From Isoptericola sediminis (lineage in GTDB: Bacteria; Actinomycetota; Actinomycetes; Actinomycetales; Cellulomonadaceae), in contig NZ_JABFAJ010000001.1 of the NCBI RefSeq assembly GCF_013085345.1, positions 1 to 64,000 of the forward strand: a DNA stretch of 64,000 nucleotides. The letters are read 5' to 3'. Both the position numbers and the translations under genes were made by a program. This document shows positions 43,467-51,907 of the stretch, in pieces. Below the pieces are notes generated by a model, which saw only the letters and a list, made by a program, of their open reading frames with translations, was not told the DNA's origin and made no database searches. Position 1 is the first letter of the stretch, and each line of letters begins with the position of its first letter.

Positions 43467-44773
43467 GCGACCTCCTCGCGCTGAGGGAGCGGCGCCGTCG
43501 GGCCGTGGTCGGGGTCGGTGGGCAGTGTCACGACGAGCACGAACGCGGAGGATTCCACACCCGCGGTGAGCGACCCGCCGAGCGCCTCGACCCGCTCGCG
43601 CATCCCGGTCAGGCCACGCCCGGGCGTGACGACGGCGTGCGTCCGGGCGACGGGGTTGGTCACGCGCAGCCCGACACCCTGTGCCGCGCGGGTCAGCTCG
43701 ACCGCGGTCGGCGCACCGGGCGCGTGACGCCGGGCGTTGGTCAGCGCCTCCTGCGCCGCCCGGTAGAGGACGTACCCCGGCGCGTCCGGCACGTCGTCGC
43801 AGCGTCCGGTCAGTGTGACGTCCTGGCCGGCGGCCCGCGCCTGGTCGACCAGGTCCGCGACGTCGCGCGCGGTCGGCTGGGGTGCCCGACCGGGTCCCGC
43901 GGTGCGCTGCAGCACACCCAGGACCTGGCGCAGCTCACCGAGGGCGGACCTGGCGTCGTCGGCGATCTCGGCCAGGACGTGCCGGGCGTCCTCGTTCAGG
44001 TGGGGGTGGGTGTACGGGGCGGACTCGGCACGCACGGCCACCAGGGAGACGTGGTGGGCGACGACGTCGTGCAGGTCGCGGGCCAGCCGCGCCCGCTCGG
44101 CCGCGACGGACTCCACCTCGAGCGCTTGCCGTTCCACGGCGGCCGCCCGGTCGCTGCGATGCCAGGACTCGCGGACGAGGCGGATCGCCGCTGCTGCGCC
44201 GACGACGACGGCGACCGCGACGGTGTAGATGCTTCCGGCTTCGACCATGCGTCCGCCGTCGACGCTGCCCGCGTTGACGGGTCCGATCGGCAGCATGGCC
44301 GGGACGCCGCTCAGTGCGTACCACCATGCGGTCGCCAGGGTCGCCGCGAGCGGGACGACGGCGCGACGCCAGGAGCCCTGCACCACCAGGCACGAGATCA
44401 TCAGCAGGGCGAGCCACCAGCCCCACACGAACGTGCCGAGCAGCCAGACGGTGACGAACGGCCAAGCCGCGAGCGTCGTTGCGGTGAACGGACGACGGCG
44501 AGCGATCAGCACCGCGGCGACGCAGCTCAGGCCCGCAGCCCACGAGACCAGGGGCAGCAGGTAGCCGGAGTCCAGCCAGCTCGTTCCCAGCAGGAACGGG
44601 CCGTCGGCCACCTCCTCGACGATCCCGTCGCCCTGGGGCTCCATGGAGCGGTCCGGAGGAAGCCACAGCGGCGAGAACAGCAGGAACAGTCCGAGCACGG
44701 CAGCGAGCACGGCCGATGCCACCCAGCGGCGATCTGTGGTACTGGCCGGTGCGGGGGTCTCGTGGCTGCTCAT
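43463..44773 (-). CDS. Sensor histidine kinase (HisKA_3 type)
   Basis: Membrane sensor of 436 residues. Five or so hydrophobic segments occupy about 17-200, including a Trp-rich region (WLLGTFVWGWWLALLM). The dimerisation/phosphoacceptor helix has His235 in RLARDLHDVVAHHVSL, and the catalytic domain has the N-box (AAQEALTNARRHA) and a G-box (GRGLTGMRERVEALGG). It is paired with the NarL-type regulator. The signal is unknown; membrane-embedded sensing of cell-envelope stress is common in this class. The ATG at 44773 has no clear ribosome site. Confidence 0.94.
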   Translation of the reverse strand: MSSHETPAPASTTDRRWVASAVLAAVLGLFLLFSPLWLPPDRSMEPQGDGIVEEVADGPFLLGTSWLDSGYLLPLVSWAAGLSCVAAVLIARRRPFTATTLAAWPFVTVWLLGTFVWGWWLALLMISCLVVQGSWRRAVVPLAATLATAWWYALSGVPAMLPIGPVNAGSVDGGRMVEAGSIYTVAVAVVVGAAAAIRLVRESWHRSDRAAAVERQALEVESVAAERARLARDLHDVVAHHVSLVAVRAESAPYTHPHLNEDARHVLAEIADDARSALGELRQVLGVLQRTAGPGRAPQPTARDVADLVDQARAAGQDVTLTGRCDDVPDAPGYVLYRAAQEALTNARRHAPGAPTAVELTRAAQGVGLRVTNPVARTHAVVTPGRGLTGMRERVEALGGSLTAGVESSAFVLVVTLPTDPDHGPTAPLPQREEVA

Positions 44774-44815
44774 GACGATGATCTTGTCCGGCGACGGACA
44801 GCCCGCACCACCCCC

Positions 44816-44841
44816 GCGCGGGGGAGCCAGCGCTCCCCGCG
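44816..44841 (-). terminator. Imperfect hairpin between the membrane-protein gene and the kinase gene
   Basis: A roughly 10-bp G+C stem with one bulged G lies between the membrane-protein stop (44871) and the kinase start (44773). It is a possible terminator or attenuator, weaker than the others here. Confidence 0.45.
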
Positions 44842-44870
44842 CAGGGCGACGACGGCGACCCGCGGCCTGC

Positions 44871-45440
44871 TCAGCGGCGCGGTCGATCGTCCTCGACCGC
44901 GACCTCCGTCGTCGCGGGATCCGGCGCCTGGCGGGCCCCCGGGCGCGCGACCGAGAGCACCGCGAGGACGCCGACGAAGACCGTTGTCACCGGGCTGAGC
45001 GCCCCTTGGCGCGTCCAGGTCACGGCGAGCGGGTCGGCCACCCCGCCGGTCACAGGGGAGGGGCCGCCGGACAACGCCGCGATGGGGCTGTACGGGAACT
45101 CGGTGGTCGCCGCGGCCCAGGCCGCCAGGGCGAGGACCGTCACGAGAGCAGCCCACACGGGCACCTGGTGCCACCGGGACGACGCCGTGCGCTGGCGCCA
45201 CCAGAACGGCCAGAAGGCCAGGGCCGTCACGGCGGCGATGGCGAGCCCCTCCCACACCGGCGCTCGCGGGGGCACGATCGCGACCACCGCGCTGTCCCAG
45301 CCGAGGAGGGCTCCGGTGCTGATGCTCGAGGCCCGCAGGTCGAGGTACCCGATCGCCGTGACGTAGAGCGCCGCGCCGACGACCGCGGCGGCCGCTCCGA
45401 GCAGGACGCCGGGCGCCGTGGGCCGGTCCGCTGCGTGCAT
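44871..45440 (-). CDS. Small four-helix membrane protein of unknown function
   Basis: A 189-residue protein with four hydrophobic segments (about 10-32, 55-75, 90-115 and 145-168) and a charged C-terminal tail. I do not recognise the family. The ATG at 45440 has GGAGG 7 nt upstream. The open frame continues upstream through the tRNA gene but that part is not protein. It lies directly before the two-component genes on the same strand, so it may be part of that sensory unit, or simply a neighbour. Confidence 0.7.
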   Translation of the reverse strand: MHAADRPTAPGVLLGAAAAVVGAALYVTAIGYLDLRASSISTGALLGWDSAVVAIVPPRAPVWEGLAIAAVTALAFWPFWWRQRTASSRWHQVPVWAALVTVLALAAWAAATTEFPYSPIAALSGGPSPVTGGVADPLAVTWTRQGALSPVTTVFVGVLAVLSVARPGARQAPDPATTEVAVEDDRPRR

Positions 45441-45525
45441 GGTTCGTCCTCCGCTCGACCGCCGTCGGTCACGGCAGCAGTGGCCCGAAGGTAGAGGCCC
45501 CGTCATGCGCGGGTCAAGAACGACG

Positions 45526-45557
45526 AAGTCCCCGGGTCGCGGACGACCCGGGGACTT
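45526..45557 (-). terminator. Terminator of the tRNA-Arg gene
   Basis: A perfect 14-bp stem (45526-45539 with 45544-45557) with a 4-nt loop, starting 8 bases after the tRNA 3' end on the minus strand. Confidence 0.8.
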
Positions 45558-45564
45558 GATCCGG

Positions 45565-45637
45565 TGCGCCTGGAGGGACTCGAACCCCCGACCTTCTGCT
45601 CCGGAGGCAGACGCTCTATCCACTGAGCTACAGGCGC
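45565..45637 (-). tRNA. tRNA-Arg (anticodon CCG)
   Basis: A 73-nt cloverleaf on the minus strand. Acceptor GCGCCTG pairs with CAGGCGC, the D-arm is GCTC...GAGC, the anticodon stem TCTGC/GCAGA holds loop CTCCGGA with CCG at positions 34-36, and the T-arm contains GTTCGAGT. The discriminator base is A; CCA is not encoded. It reads CGG, a common arginine codon in this genome. It is divergent from argS, which makes the enzyme that charges it. Confidence 0.97.
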
Positions 45638-45688
45638 GGGCGCCGGGAATCCGTCATCGCGGGGGACGACCGTCCGGCACGGTGCACG

Positions 45689-45718
45689 AGACTACCACCG
45701 CGAGTCGCCAGGTCGGAA
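45689..45718 (-). promoter_or_regulatory. Promoter of the tRNA-Arg gene
   Basis: On the minus strand: -35 TTCCGA (45713-45718), 18-bp spacer, -10 TAGTCT (45689-45694), about 50 bp before the mature tRNA 5' end. Confidence 0.5.
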
Positions 45719-45749
45719 AACCGTGCCGGGTCCCGCCGCGCGAGGCCGA

Positions 45750-45755
45750 TAGAAT
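45750..45755 (+). promoter_or_regulatory. -10 box giving a leaderless argS mRNA
   Basis: TAGAAT, near-consensus, ends 6 nt before the GTG start of argS, so transcription should begin at or next to the start codon. The argS and tRNA-Arg promoters lie within about 70 bp of each other on opposite strands. Confidence 0.7.
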
Positions 45756-45761
45756 CGCCCG

Positions 45762-47414
45762 GTGACACCCGACGAGCTCTCCGAAGCACTCAGCGCTGCC
45801 CTCGCCGCGGCCGTGGCCGACGGCACCCTCGCCCTCGACGCCGACGCCCTGCCGTCGACCGTCCACGTCGAGCGACCCAAGCAGCGGGAGCACGGGGACT
45901 GGGCGACCAACGTGGCGCTCCAGCTCGCCAAGAGGGCCGGCACGACGCCGCGGGCGCTGGCCGAGGACCTCGCCGGGCGCCTGGGCTCGACCCCGGGGAT
46001 CAAGGCCGTCGACGTCGCCGGACCGGGCTTCCTCAACATCACGCTCGAGGCGGGCGCGGCCGGTGAGCTCGCTCGCACGATCGTCGAGTCGGGCGCCGCG
46101 TACGGCCGGTCCGACGCGCTGAGCGGACGCGTCATCGACCTCGAGTACATCTCGGCCAACCCGACCGGTCCGCTGCACATCGGGCACACCCGCTGGGCCG
46201 CGCTGGGCGACGCGCTCGTGCGCATCCTGCGCGCCGCCGGTGCCGACGTCACGGCGGAGTACTACATCAACGACGCCGGTGCCCAGATGGACCGGTTCGG
46301 CGAGTCCGTCCTGGCCCAGATCCGCGGCACCGAGGTGCCCGAGGGCGGCTACCGTGGCGAGTACGTCGCCGAGCTCGGCCGTCAGGTGCTGGCCGCCCGG
46401 CCGGAGATCGTCGACCTGCCCGAGGACGAGGCGGTGGCGCTCGCCCGCGAGGAGGCGTACCGGCTCCAGCTCGCCGAGATCCGCGACGTGCTGAGCTCCT
46501 TCGGCGTGCACATCGACGTGTGGTTCTCCGAGCGGAGCCTGCACGAGTCGGGTGCCGTCACGCAGGCCGTCGAGCGGCTGCGCGAGCAGGGTCACGTGTA
46601 CGACGACGGCGGGGCGGTCTGGCTGCGCACGACCGACTTCACGGACGACAAGGACCGCGTGCTCATCCGGGCCAACGGGGAGCCCACGTACTTCGCGGCC
46701 GACGCCGCCTACTACCTGTCCAAGAAGGACCGGGGCTTCCCGGGCAAGATCTACCTGCTGGGCGCCGACCACCACGGCTACATCCACCGGCTCAAGGCGA
46801 TCTCGGCCGCCGCCGGGGACGACCCCGCGGAGAACATCGAGATCCTCATCGGTCAGCTCGTGTCCGTCCAGGGCGCCAAGCTGTCCAAGCGGGCGGGCAA
46901 CATCATCGAGCTGCGCGACCTCGTCGAGTGGATCGGGGCCGACGCCGTGCGGTACTCCCTGTCGCGGTACCCGGCGGACACCCCGCTCGAGCTGGCCGGC
47001 GAGGAGATGCTCAAGCAGTCCAACGACAACCCGGTCTTCTACGTCCAGTACGCCCACTCGCGCACCTGCGCCGTGGACCGCAACGCGGCCGACCGCGCCG
47101 TGCGCCGCGAGGACGGCTTCGACCCGTCGCTGCTGGACCACCCGACCGAGGCCGTCCTCATCGGCCGCCTCACCGAGTTCCCGCGGATCGTCGCCCAGGC
47201 GGCCGAGCTGCGCGAGCCGCACCGCATCGCCCGGTACCTCGAGGGCCTCGCCGCGGACTACCACAAGTGGTACGCCGAGTGCCGCGTCCTGCCGTACCCC
47301 GACGAAGCCGTCGAGGACGTGCACCGGACCCGCCTGTGGCTCAACGACGCCGTGCGTCAGGTCCTGGCCAACGGCCTCGACCTGCTGGGCGTCAGCGCGC
47401 CGGAGCGGATGTGA
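45762..47414 (+). CDS. argS: Arginyl-tRNA synthetase
   Basis: Class I aminoacyl-tRNA synthetase of 550 residues that charges tRNA-Arg. The HIGH motif is PTGPLHIGHTRW (His139-His142), the KMSK equivalent is KLSK at 373-376, the N-terminal Add1 domain covers about 1-110, and a DALR-like helical C-terminus is present. The GTG at 45762 has no ribosome site but sits 6 nt after TAGAAT, so it is leaderless. It overlaps lysA by 4 bases, a common actinobacterial pairing that continues to hom-thrC-thrB. Confidence 0.97.
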   Translation: MTPDELSEALSAALAAAVADGTLALDADALPSTVHVERPKQREHGDWATNVALQLAKRAGTTPRALAEDLAGRLGSTPGIKAVDVAGPGFLNITLEAGAAGELARTIVESGAAYGRSDALSGRVIDLEYISANPTGPLHIGHTRWAALGDALVRILRAAGADVTAEYYINDAGAQMDRFGESVLAQIRGTEVPEGGYRGEYVAELGRQVLAARPEIVDLPEDEAVALAREEAYRLQLAEIRDVLSSFGVHIDVWFSERSLHESGAVTQAVERLREQGHVYDDGGAVWLRTTDFTDDKDRVLIRANGEPTYFAADAAYYLSKKDRGFPGKIYLLGADHHGYIHRLKAISAAAGDDPAENIEILIGQLVSVQGAKLSKRAGNIIELRDLVEWIGADAVRYSLSRYPADTPLELAGEEMLKQSNDNPVFYVQYAHSRTCAVDRNAADRAVRREDGFDPSLLDHPTEAVLIGRLTEFPRIVAQAAELREPHRIARYLEGLAADYHKWYAECRVLPYPDEAVEDVHRTRLWLNDAVRQVLANGLDLLGVSAPERM

Positions 47415-48814
47415 CGGGGGCGCTGCCCGCCGGCGGCCCGGACGCGGCCGGTACGCCGTGGCCCTCGACCGCCCGCCGCCGCGCCGACGGTGAGCTCGAG
47501 GTGGGCGGCGTCGGTGTCCGCGCCCTGGCCGCCAAGCACGGCACCCCGGCCTACGTCCTCGACGAGTCCGACTTCCGCGCCCGGGCCCGCGCCTATCGCG
47601 AGGCCTTCGAGGCGGAGTTCGAGCGCATCGGTGCCGGCGTCGACGTCTACTACGCCGGCAAGGCGCTGCTGACCGTCGCCGTCGCGCGCTGGGCCACCCA
47701 GGAGGGGCTGCGTGTCGACACGGCCTCGGGCGGCGAGCTCGCCGTGGCGCTGCGTGCCGGTGTGCCCGGGGCGGCGATCGGGCTGCACGGCAACAACAAG
47801 TCGGACGACGAGATCCTCGCCGCCCTGGAGGCCGGTGTCGGCCGCATCATCGTCGACTCCCGGGTGGAGATCGACCGGGTCGCCGACCTGGCCGCCGCCC
47901 GGGGCGTGGTCGCACCCGTGATGCTCCGCGTCACCACCGGCGTGCACGCCGGTGGGCACGAGTACATCTCCACCGCCCACGAGGACCAGAAGTTCGGCCT
48001 GTCGGTCACGGCGGGCGACGACGGCGAGACGTCCCCGGCGCTCGCGGCCCTCGAGGCGATCGTGGCGCGGCCCGAGCTCGAGCTGCTCGGCATCCACTCG
48101 CACATCGGGTCCCAGATCCTCGACCCCTCGGGCTTCGAGGCCGCGGCGCGGGTCGTGCTGCAGCTGCGCGCCGACCTGGCGGGTCGCACGGGTGTGCTCG
48201 TCGAGGAGGTCGACCTGGGCGGCGGGTACGGCATCGCCTACCTGCCCGCCGACGAGGCGCTGGAACCCGCACCGGTGGCGCAGGACGTGGCCGCGGCGGT
48301 CGCCGCCGTGTGCACCGAGCTCGGCACGCCGCTGCCGCGGTTCTCCATCGAGCCCGGGCGGGCCGTCGTCGGACCCGCAGGACTGACGCTCTACACCGTC
48401 GGGACGGTCAAACCGGTGACGGTCTCCGGCAGCGGCACCGACGACGAGACCTTCTCGCGGCTCTACGTGTCCGTCGACGGCGGGATGAGCGACAACATCC
48501 GCCCGGCCCTGTACGGCGCGGACTACCACGCGGAGGTCGTCGGGCGCGTCTCCGACGCCGCGAAGGTCCTGTCCCGCGTGGTGGGCAAGCACTGCGAGAG
48601 CGGCGACATCGTCGTGCACGAGGTCCTGCTGCCCGCCGACGTCCGCGCCGGCGACCTGCTGGCGGTGGCGGCGACGGGTGCGTACGGACGGTCGATGGCG
48701 TCCAACTACAACGCGCTGACCCGCCCGCCGGTCGTCGCCGTGGCGGACGGTTCGTCGCGGGTCCTGGTGCGGCGCGAGACGGTCGAGGACCTGCTGGCGC
48801 TCGACCTCGGCTGA
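47411..48814 (+). CDS. lysA: Diaminopimelate decarboxylase
   Basis: PLP enzyme making L-lysine from meso-diaminopimelate. The 467-residue product has the PLP lysine Lys84 in YYAGKAL, the substrate loop ASGGELAVAL, HSHIGSQ, EPGRAVVGPAG and the active-site Cys in KHCESGD. The GTG at 47411 overlaps the argS stop. The usual hom-thr genes are here separated from it by the inserted protease gene and a tandem repeat. Confidence 0.96.
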   Translation: MTGALPAGGPDAAGTPWPSTARRRADGELEVGGVGVRALAAKHGTPAYVLDESDFRARARAYREAFEAEFERIGAGVDVYYAGKALLTVAVARWATQEGLRVDTASGGELAVALRAGVPGAAIGLHGNNKSDDEILAALEAGVGRIIVDSRVEIDRVADLAAARGVVAPVMLRVTTGVHAGGHEYISTAHEDQKFGLSVTAGDDGETSPALAALEAIVARPELELLGIHSHIGSQILDPSGFEAAARVVLQLRADLAGRTGVLVEEVDLGGGYGIAYLPADEALEPAPVAQDVAAAVAAVCTELGTPLPRFSIEPGRAVVGPAGLTLYTVGTVKPVTVSGSGTDDETFSRLYVSVDGGMSDNIRPALYGADYHAEVVGRVSDAAKVLSRVVGKHCESGDIVVHEVLLPADVRAGDLLAVAATGAYGRSMASNYNALTRPPVVAVADGSSRVLVRRETVEDLLALDLG

Positions 48815-48830
48815 CCCGGTCGCCCCCTCC

Positions 48831-48910
48831 CGCGACTCAGGCCACGTCGCCGCGAGTCAGGCCGTCTTTCCGCGAGTCAGGACGAAACGCGCCGAGTCAG
48901 GACAGCCTCC
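48831..48910. repeat. Four-copy 20-bp tandem repeat, core CGCGAGTCAGG
   Basis: Four units of exactly 20 bp begin at 48831, 48851, 48871 and 48891. Each has the 11-base core CGCGAGTCAGG (one mismatch in unit 1, two in unit 4) followed by 9 variable bases. It lies 17 bases after the lysA stop and ends 23 bases before the protease terminator. The 20-bp period, near two helical turns, would place the cores on one face of the DNA. I cannot name the element. Confidence 0.85.
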
Positions 48911-48932
48911 GGACGAGCTCCCACGGACGCGG

Positions 48933-48969
48933 AACGGCCCCGCCCCCTGCAGCAGGGGACGGGGCCGTT
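48933..48969. terminator. Terminator between lysA and the S8 protease gene
   Basis: Outer 10-bp stem (48933-48942 with 48960-48969) with an inner 7-bp stem (CCCCTGC/GCAGGGG) and one bulged base. It stands between convergent genes, immediately after the protease stop. Confidence 0.75.
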
Positions 48970-48983
48970 CGTCGTGCGGACCG

Positions 48984-51686
48984 TCAGGGACGGTCGATGG
49001 TGAACTCGGGGGACGTCCAGGTCTCCCAGTGGTCGGGGTTCGACCGGTCACCGTTCGCCTTGAGGGCGTCGATCTTCAGGCTGTACTCGCCGTCCTTCAG
49101 ATCCTTGGTGACGGTGGTGTTGCCCCTGGTCTTCGTCACGGTGCCGTCCCAGACGAACGCCTGGACACCGGCGGACGACTCGTTGCGACCGAGCGGGCCC
49201 AGGTCCGCGGCGACCGTGAAGGAGCCCTTGACGCGGTCCTTCGAGTCGATGACCGTCAGCGTGAAGTCCTCGACCTGGTGGTCGAAGTGGGCCAGCACGT
49301 ACGGGTAGTCCGGCAGACCGTCGACCCACTCGAGGGAGAAGGTCTCGCCGCCGGCCTCGCTGTACGAGCCCATCGGGTCGATGCAGTCGAACTCGACGAA
49401 CTCGGCGCACTCCGAGATCCGCGAGATCCACGGGACGTCGACCATCTCGCCGTCGCCGAGGTCGATCGGGGTGATCGCCTCGATGTCCTGGTAGTCGCCG
49501 TCGAAGCCGGCGTAGGGGACCGAGGTCTCCGAGCCGTCGTCACCGGTGATCTCGATGAACCCGCCGTAGAGCACCTGGTAGCCGTCGAAGCCCGGCGAGG
49601 TGATCGTGACGTCCACCTCGGCCGACTCCCCGGCAGGCACGGTGACCTCGGTGTCCGAGAACTCCGCCGTGCCGGCGATGGTCGAGAGCGTCGGGGCGAA
49701 GGTGTCGCCGTAGGTCGCCAGCGCCGTGGTGTGGCCCATGGTGTAGGTCACCTCGGCGTCGGAGTCGTTCGCGACGGTCAGCGTCGTCGTGACCGGCTCG
49801 AAGACCGGCTCGCCGTCGACACGGTCGACGACGGACTCACCGAGCGAGATCTTCGCCGGGGTGACCGAGGTCGTCGCGGCGTAGGCGGCCGGGACGTCGA
49901 TCAGGCCGGCACCCTGGCCGTGCACGGTCTCGACGTAGGCACCGGCGTACAGGACCGGCTCGGCCGTGTTCTGCAGCAGGTCCCGCATCTCGGTGGCGGC
50001 GATCTCCGGGTCCGCCTCGAGCAGCAGCGCGGCGGCGCCGGCGACGTGCGGAGCGGCCATCGAGGTGCCCGACAGCGTGGCGTAACCGCCCTTGGCCAGC
50101 GGGTACGTCGAGCGGATGTTGCCACCCGGCGCGGCCAGGTCCGGCTTGAGGGACAGGTCCGGGGCCAGGCCGTAGGAGCTGAAGTCGCTCTTCTCGCCAC
50201 CCGTGGGGCTGACGACCGAGACCGTCTCGTCGGTCCAGGTGAGCGTGACGGTCTCGCCCGCGTCCATCTGCGCCTTGAGCATGTCGCCGTCGGCGAGGCT
50301 GATGCCGACGCCGGGGACACCCTGGTCGGTGACCCCGCCGCCGTTGAACAGGCCGGGGATGTTGTTCGCGATGACGACGGCGGTCGCACCGGCGGCCACC
50401 GCGGAGGCGTACTTCTCCTCGAACGTGCAGCTGCCGCGGTCGACCAGGGCGGTCATGCCCGTGGGGTCGGCGAGCAGGGTGTCACCCATCGTGTCGACGC
50501 AGCCGCGACCGACGTGGACCATCGCGTCGGTGGTCTCACCGGCCGTCGGAGCGGCCACGGTGGAGAGCACCGTGTAGGCCACCGGCTCGCCCGAGGGGTT
50601 CGCGACCGCCTTGGCGGCGTCGGTGTTGGTGTTGTCGACCGACGCGACGCCGATGACCTTCTCGCCGACGCCCGGGGCGCCGGCCGAGTAGACGCCGGAG
50701 CGGCCGGAGTTGCCGATGGAGGCGGCGACGATCATGCCCGCGTCCACCATGGCGTTCGAGGCGCTCGCCGTCGGGTAGCTGGGCCAGGTGAAGGCCGAGC
50801 CGATGGACATGTTGAGGATGTCCATGTCGTCCTCGAGGGCCATCTCCATGGCGGAGATCATGATGTCGGCCTCGGTGGAGCCTTCGCAGCCGAACACCCG
50901 GTAGGCGCCGAAGGTGACCTCGGGGGCCACGCCGACGACGTCGCCGTCGGCACCGACGATGCCGGCCACGTGGGTGCCGTGACCCTGGCAGTCCATCGGG
51001 TCGCCGTCGGGCTGGGGGACACGCGCGTCGGCGTCGGGGGACCCGGCGTCGTAGGCGTCACCGACGAAGTCGTACCCGTAGGCCACGCGCTCGGTCGGGA
51101 ACTCGCCGCCGCCGAAGTCGGGGTGCGCGTAGTCGATGCCGGTGTCCATCACGGCGACCTTGACGCCGGCGCCGGTGAGGCCCAGCTCGTTCTGCGCCAC
51201 GTCGCTGCCGGTCATCGCGAGAGCCGTCGCCATGTCGGGGATCGCCGCGGTCTGCGGCTCCGGCACGGAGAGCTGGACCATCGGGTAGATGGCCTTGACG
51301 CCCTGGGTCGCCTGGAGGCGGCCGAGCTGCGAGCTGTCCATGTCGATGGAGAACCCGTTGAACAGGCTCGTGAACTCCTCGCGCTCGGTGTAGTCGACGC
51401 CGGCCGCGCCGGCCGCGTCCTTGAACGCGGAGTGCTCGCGGCTCACCTGGGCGCGCGAGCTGCCCTGGGCGGTCGGCGGGCTCTCCAGCTCGACGAACCA
51501 GGCGCCGGGCGTCTCGTTGACCAGCGTGTCCTCGTCGCCGGCCGGGGCGGTGTGCACCGGGGCCAGGGCTTCCGGGCCGTCGGGGTCGTTTGCGGTCGCG
51601 ATGCTCGGCAACGCCACGGTGGTGGCAGCGAGGCCGAACGCGGCGAGCGCGCCCACGACCGGGCGTCGTCGCATGGTGATGCGCAC
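48984..51686 (-). CDS. Secreted subtilisin-like S8 serine protease with PA domain
   Basis: Extracellular protease of about 900 residues. Signal peptide: basic start MRRRP, hydrophobic core and ATA cleavage site near residue 32. Then an I9-type propeptide (about 60-150), and an S8 catalytic domain with Asp181 (VMDTGID), His236 (QGHGTHVAG) and Ser542 (GTSMAAPH). A protease-associated (PA) domain is inserted at about 370-490 (VDRGSCTFEEKYASAV). Fn3-like beta domains make up the C-terminal 300 residues. There is no LPXTG motif. GTG 51686 is preferred because GGGAGGA lies just upstream; the ATG at 51674 has too wide a gap. It is transcribed alone. Confidence 0.94.
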   Translation of the reverse strand: MRITMRRRPVVGALAAFGLAATTVALPSIATANDPDGPEALAPVHTAPAGDEDTLVNETPGAWFVELESPPTAQGSSRAQVSREHSAFKDAAGAAGVDYTEREEFTSLFNGFSIDMDSSQLGRLQATQGVKAIYPMVQLSVPEPQTAAIPDMATALAMTGSDVAQNELGLTGAGVKVAVMDTGIDYAHPDFGGGEFPTERVAYGYDFVGDAYDAGSPDADARVPQPDGDPMDCQGHGTHVAGIVGADGDVVGVAPEVTFGAYRVFGCEGSTEADIMISAMEMALEDDMDILNMSIGSAFTWPSYPTASASNAMVDAGMIVAASIGNSGRSGVYSAGAPGVGEKVIGVASVDNTNTDAAKAVANPSGEPVAYTVLSTVAAPTAGETTDAMVHVGRGCVDTMGDTLLADPTGMTALVDRGSCTFEEKYASAVAAGATAVVIANNIPGLFNGGGVTDQGVPGVGISLADGDMLKAQMDAGETVTLTWTDETVSVVSPTGGEKSDFSSYGLAPDLSLKPDLAAPGGNIRSTYPLAKGGYATLSGTSMAAPHVAGAAALLLEADPEIAATEMRDLLQNTAEPVLYAGAYVETVHGQGAGLIDVPAAYAATTSVTPAKISLGESVVDRVDGEPVFEPVTTTLTVANDSDAEVTYTMGHTTALATYGDTFAPTLSTIAGTAEFSDTEVTVPAGESAEVDVTITSPGFDGYQVLYGGFIEITGDDGSETSVPYAGFDGDYQDIEAITPIDLGDGEMVDVPWISRISECAEFVEFDCIDPMGSYSEAGGETFSLEWVDGLPDYPYVLAHFDHQVEDFTLTVIDSKDRVKGSFTVAADLGPLGRNESSAGVQAFVWDGTVTKTRGNTTVTKDLKDGEYSLKIDALKANGDRSNPDHWETWTSPEFTIDRP

Positions 51687-51719
51687 AGTGTCCTCCCAGA
51701 TTGGGTTGATGTGGCGCAC

Positions 51720-51725
51720 ACACTA
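51720..51725 (-). promoter_or_regulatory. -10 candidate of the S8 protease gene
   Basis: TAGTGT on the minus strand fits TANNNT and gives a leader of about 27 nt containing the GGGAGGA site. The -35 region is poor (ACACCT), consistent with a promoter that needs an activator. Confidence 0.45.
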
Positions 51726-51758
51726 AGCGTGATGTGTGACACAGGTGTATCGGGCAAG

Positions 51759-51774
51759 TGTGCATGGCATCACA
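51759..51774. promoter_or_regulatory. CRP/GlxR-like site upstream of the S8 protease gene
   Basis: TGTGCATGGCATCACA matches the TGTGA-N6-TCACA consensus of actinobacterial cAMP-receptor-type regulators at 9 of 10 positions. It is centred about 45 bp upstream of the protease -10 candidate, a place suited to activation. It lies in the 221-base divergent spacer shared with hom. Confidence 0.55.
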
Positions 51775-51863
51775 CTGTGACCGGATCGTGATGTCCGGGA
51801 CCGCCGTTCCAACGATCGGCGTCACGATGCGGACGGCGTGTCCGGCCGGGACCCGTGCGCGGC

Positions 51864-51869
51864 TATCCT
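51864..51869 (+). promoter_or_regulatory. -10 box of the hom-thrC-thrB operon
   Basis: TATCCT is a good actinobacterial -10 box, 38 bases before the hom start; the leader contains GAAGG as a ribosome site. No leader peptide or threonine attenuator is apparent in so short a space. Confidence 0.55.
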
Positions 51870-51907
51870 GAGCCTCGATCCCGCACGTTCGAAGTGAAGG
51901 TGGCCCC

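Noticed and set aside
45441-45623. N-terminal extension of the small membrane protein through the tRNA gene
   Set aside because: The extension is translated tRNA sequence; GGAGG and ATG at 45440 give a better start.
45565-45637. tRNA-Arg as an attachment site for an integrated element
   Set aside because: No integrase, duplicated tRNA 3' end or mobile genes flank it.
48831-48910. 20-bp tandem repeats considered as a CRISPR array
   Set aside because: The core is only 11 bp and the variable part 9 bp, far too short for CRISPR repeats and spacers, and there are no cas genes.
13011-51793. Shared 14-mer ACCGGATCGTGATG at 13011 and 51780, and 13-mer GATGATCTTGTCC at 13021 and 44777
   Set aside because: More than ten chance pairs of that length are expected in 64 kb, and these show no symmetry or common position relative to genes.
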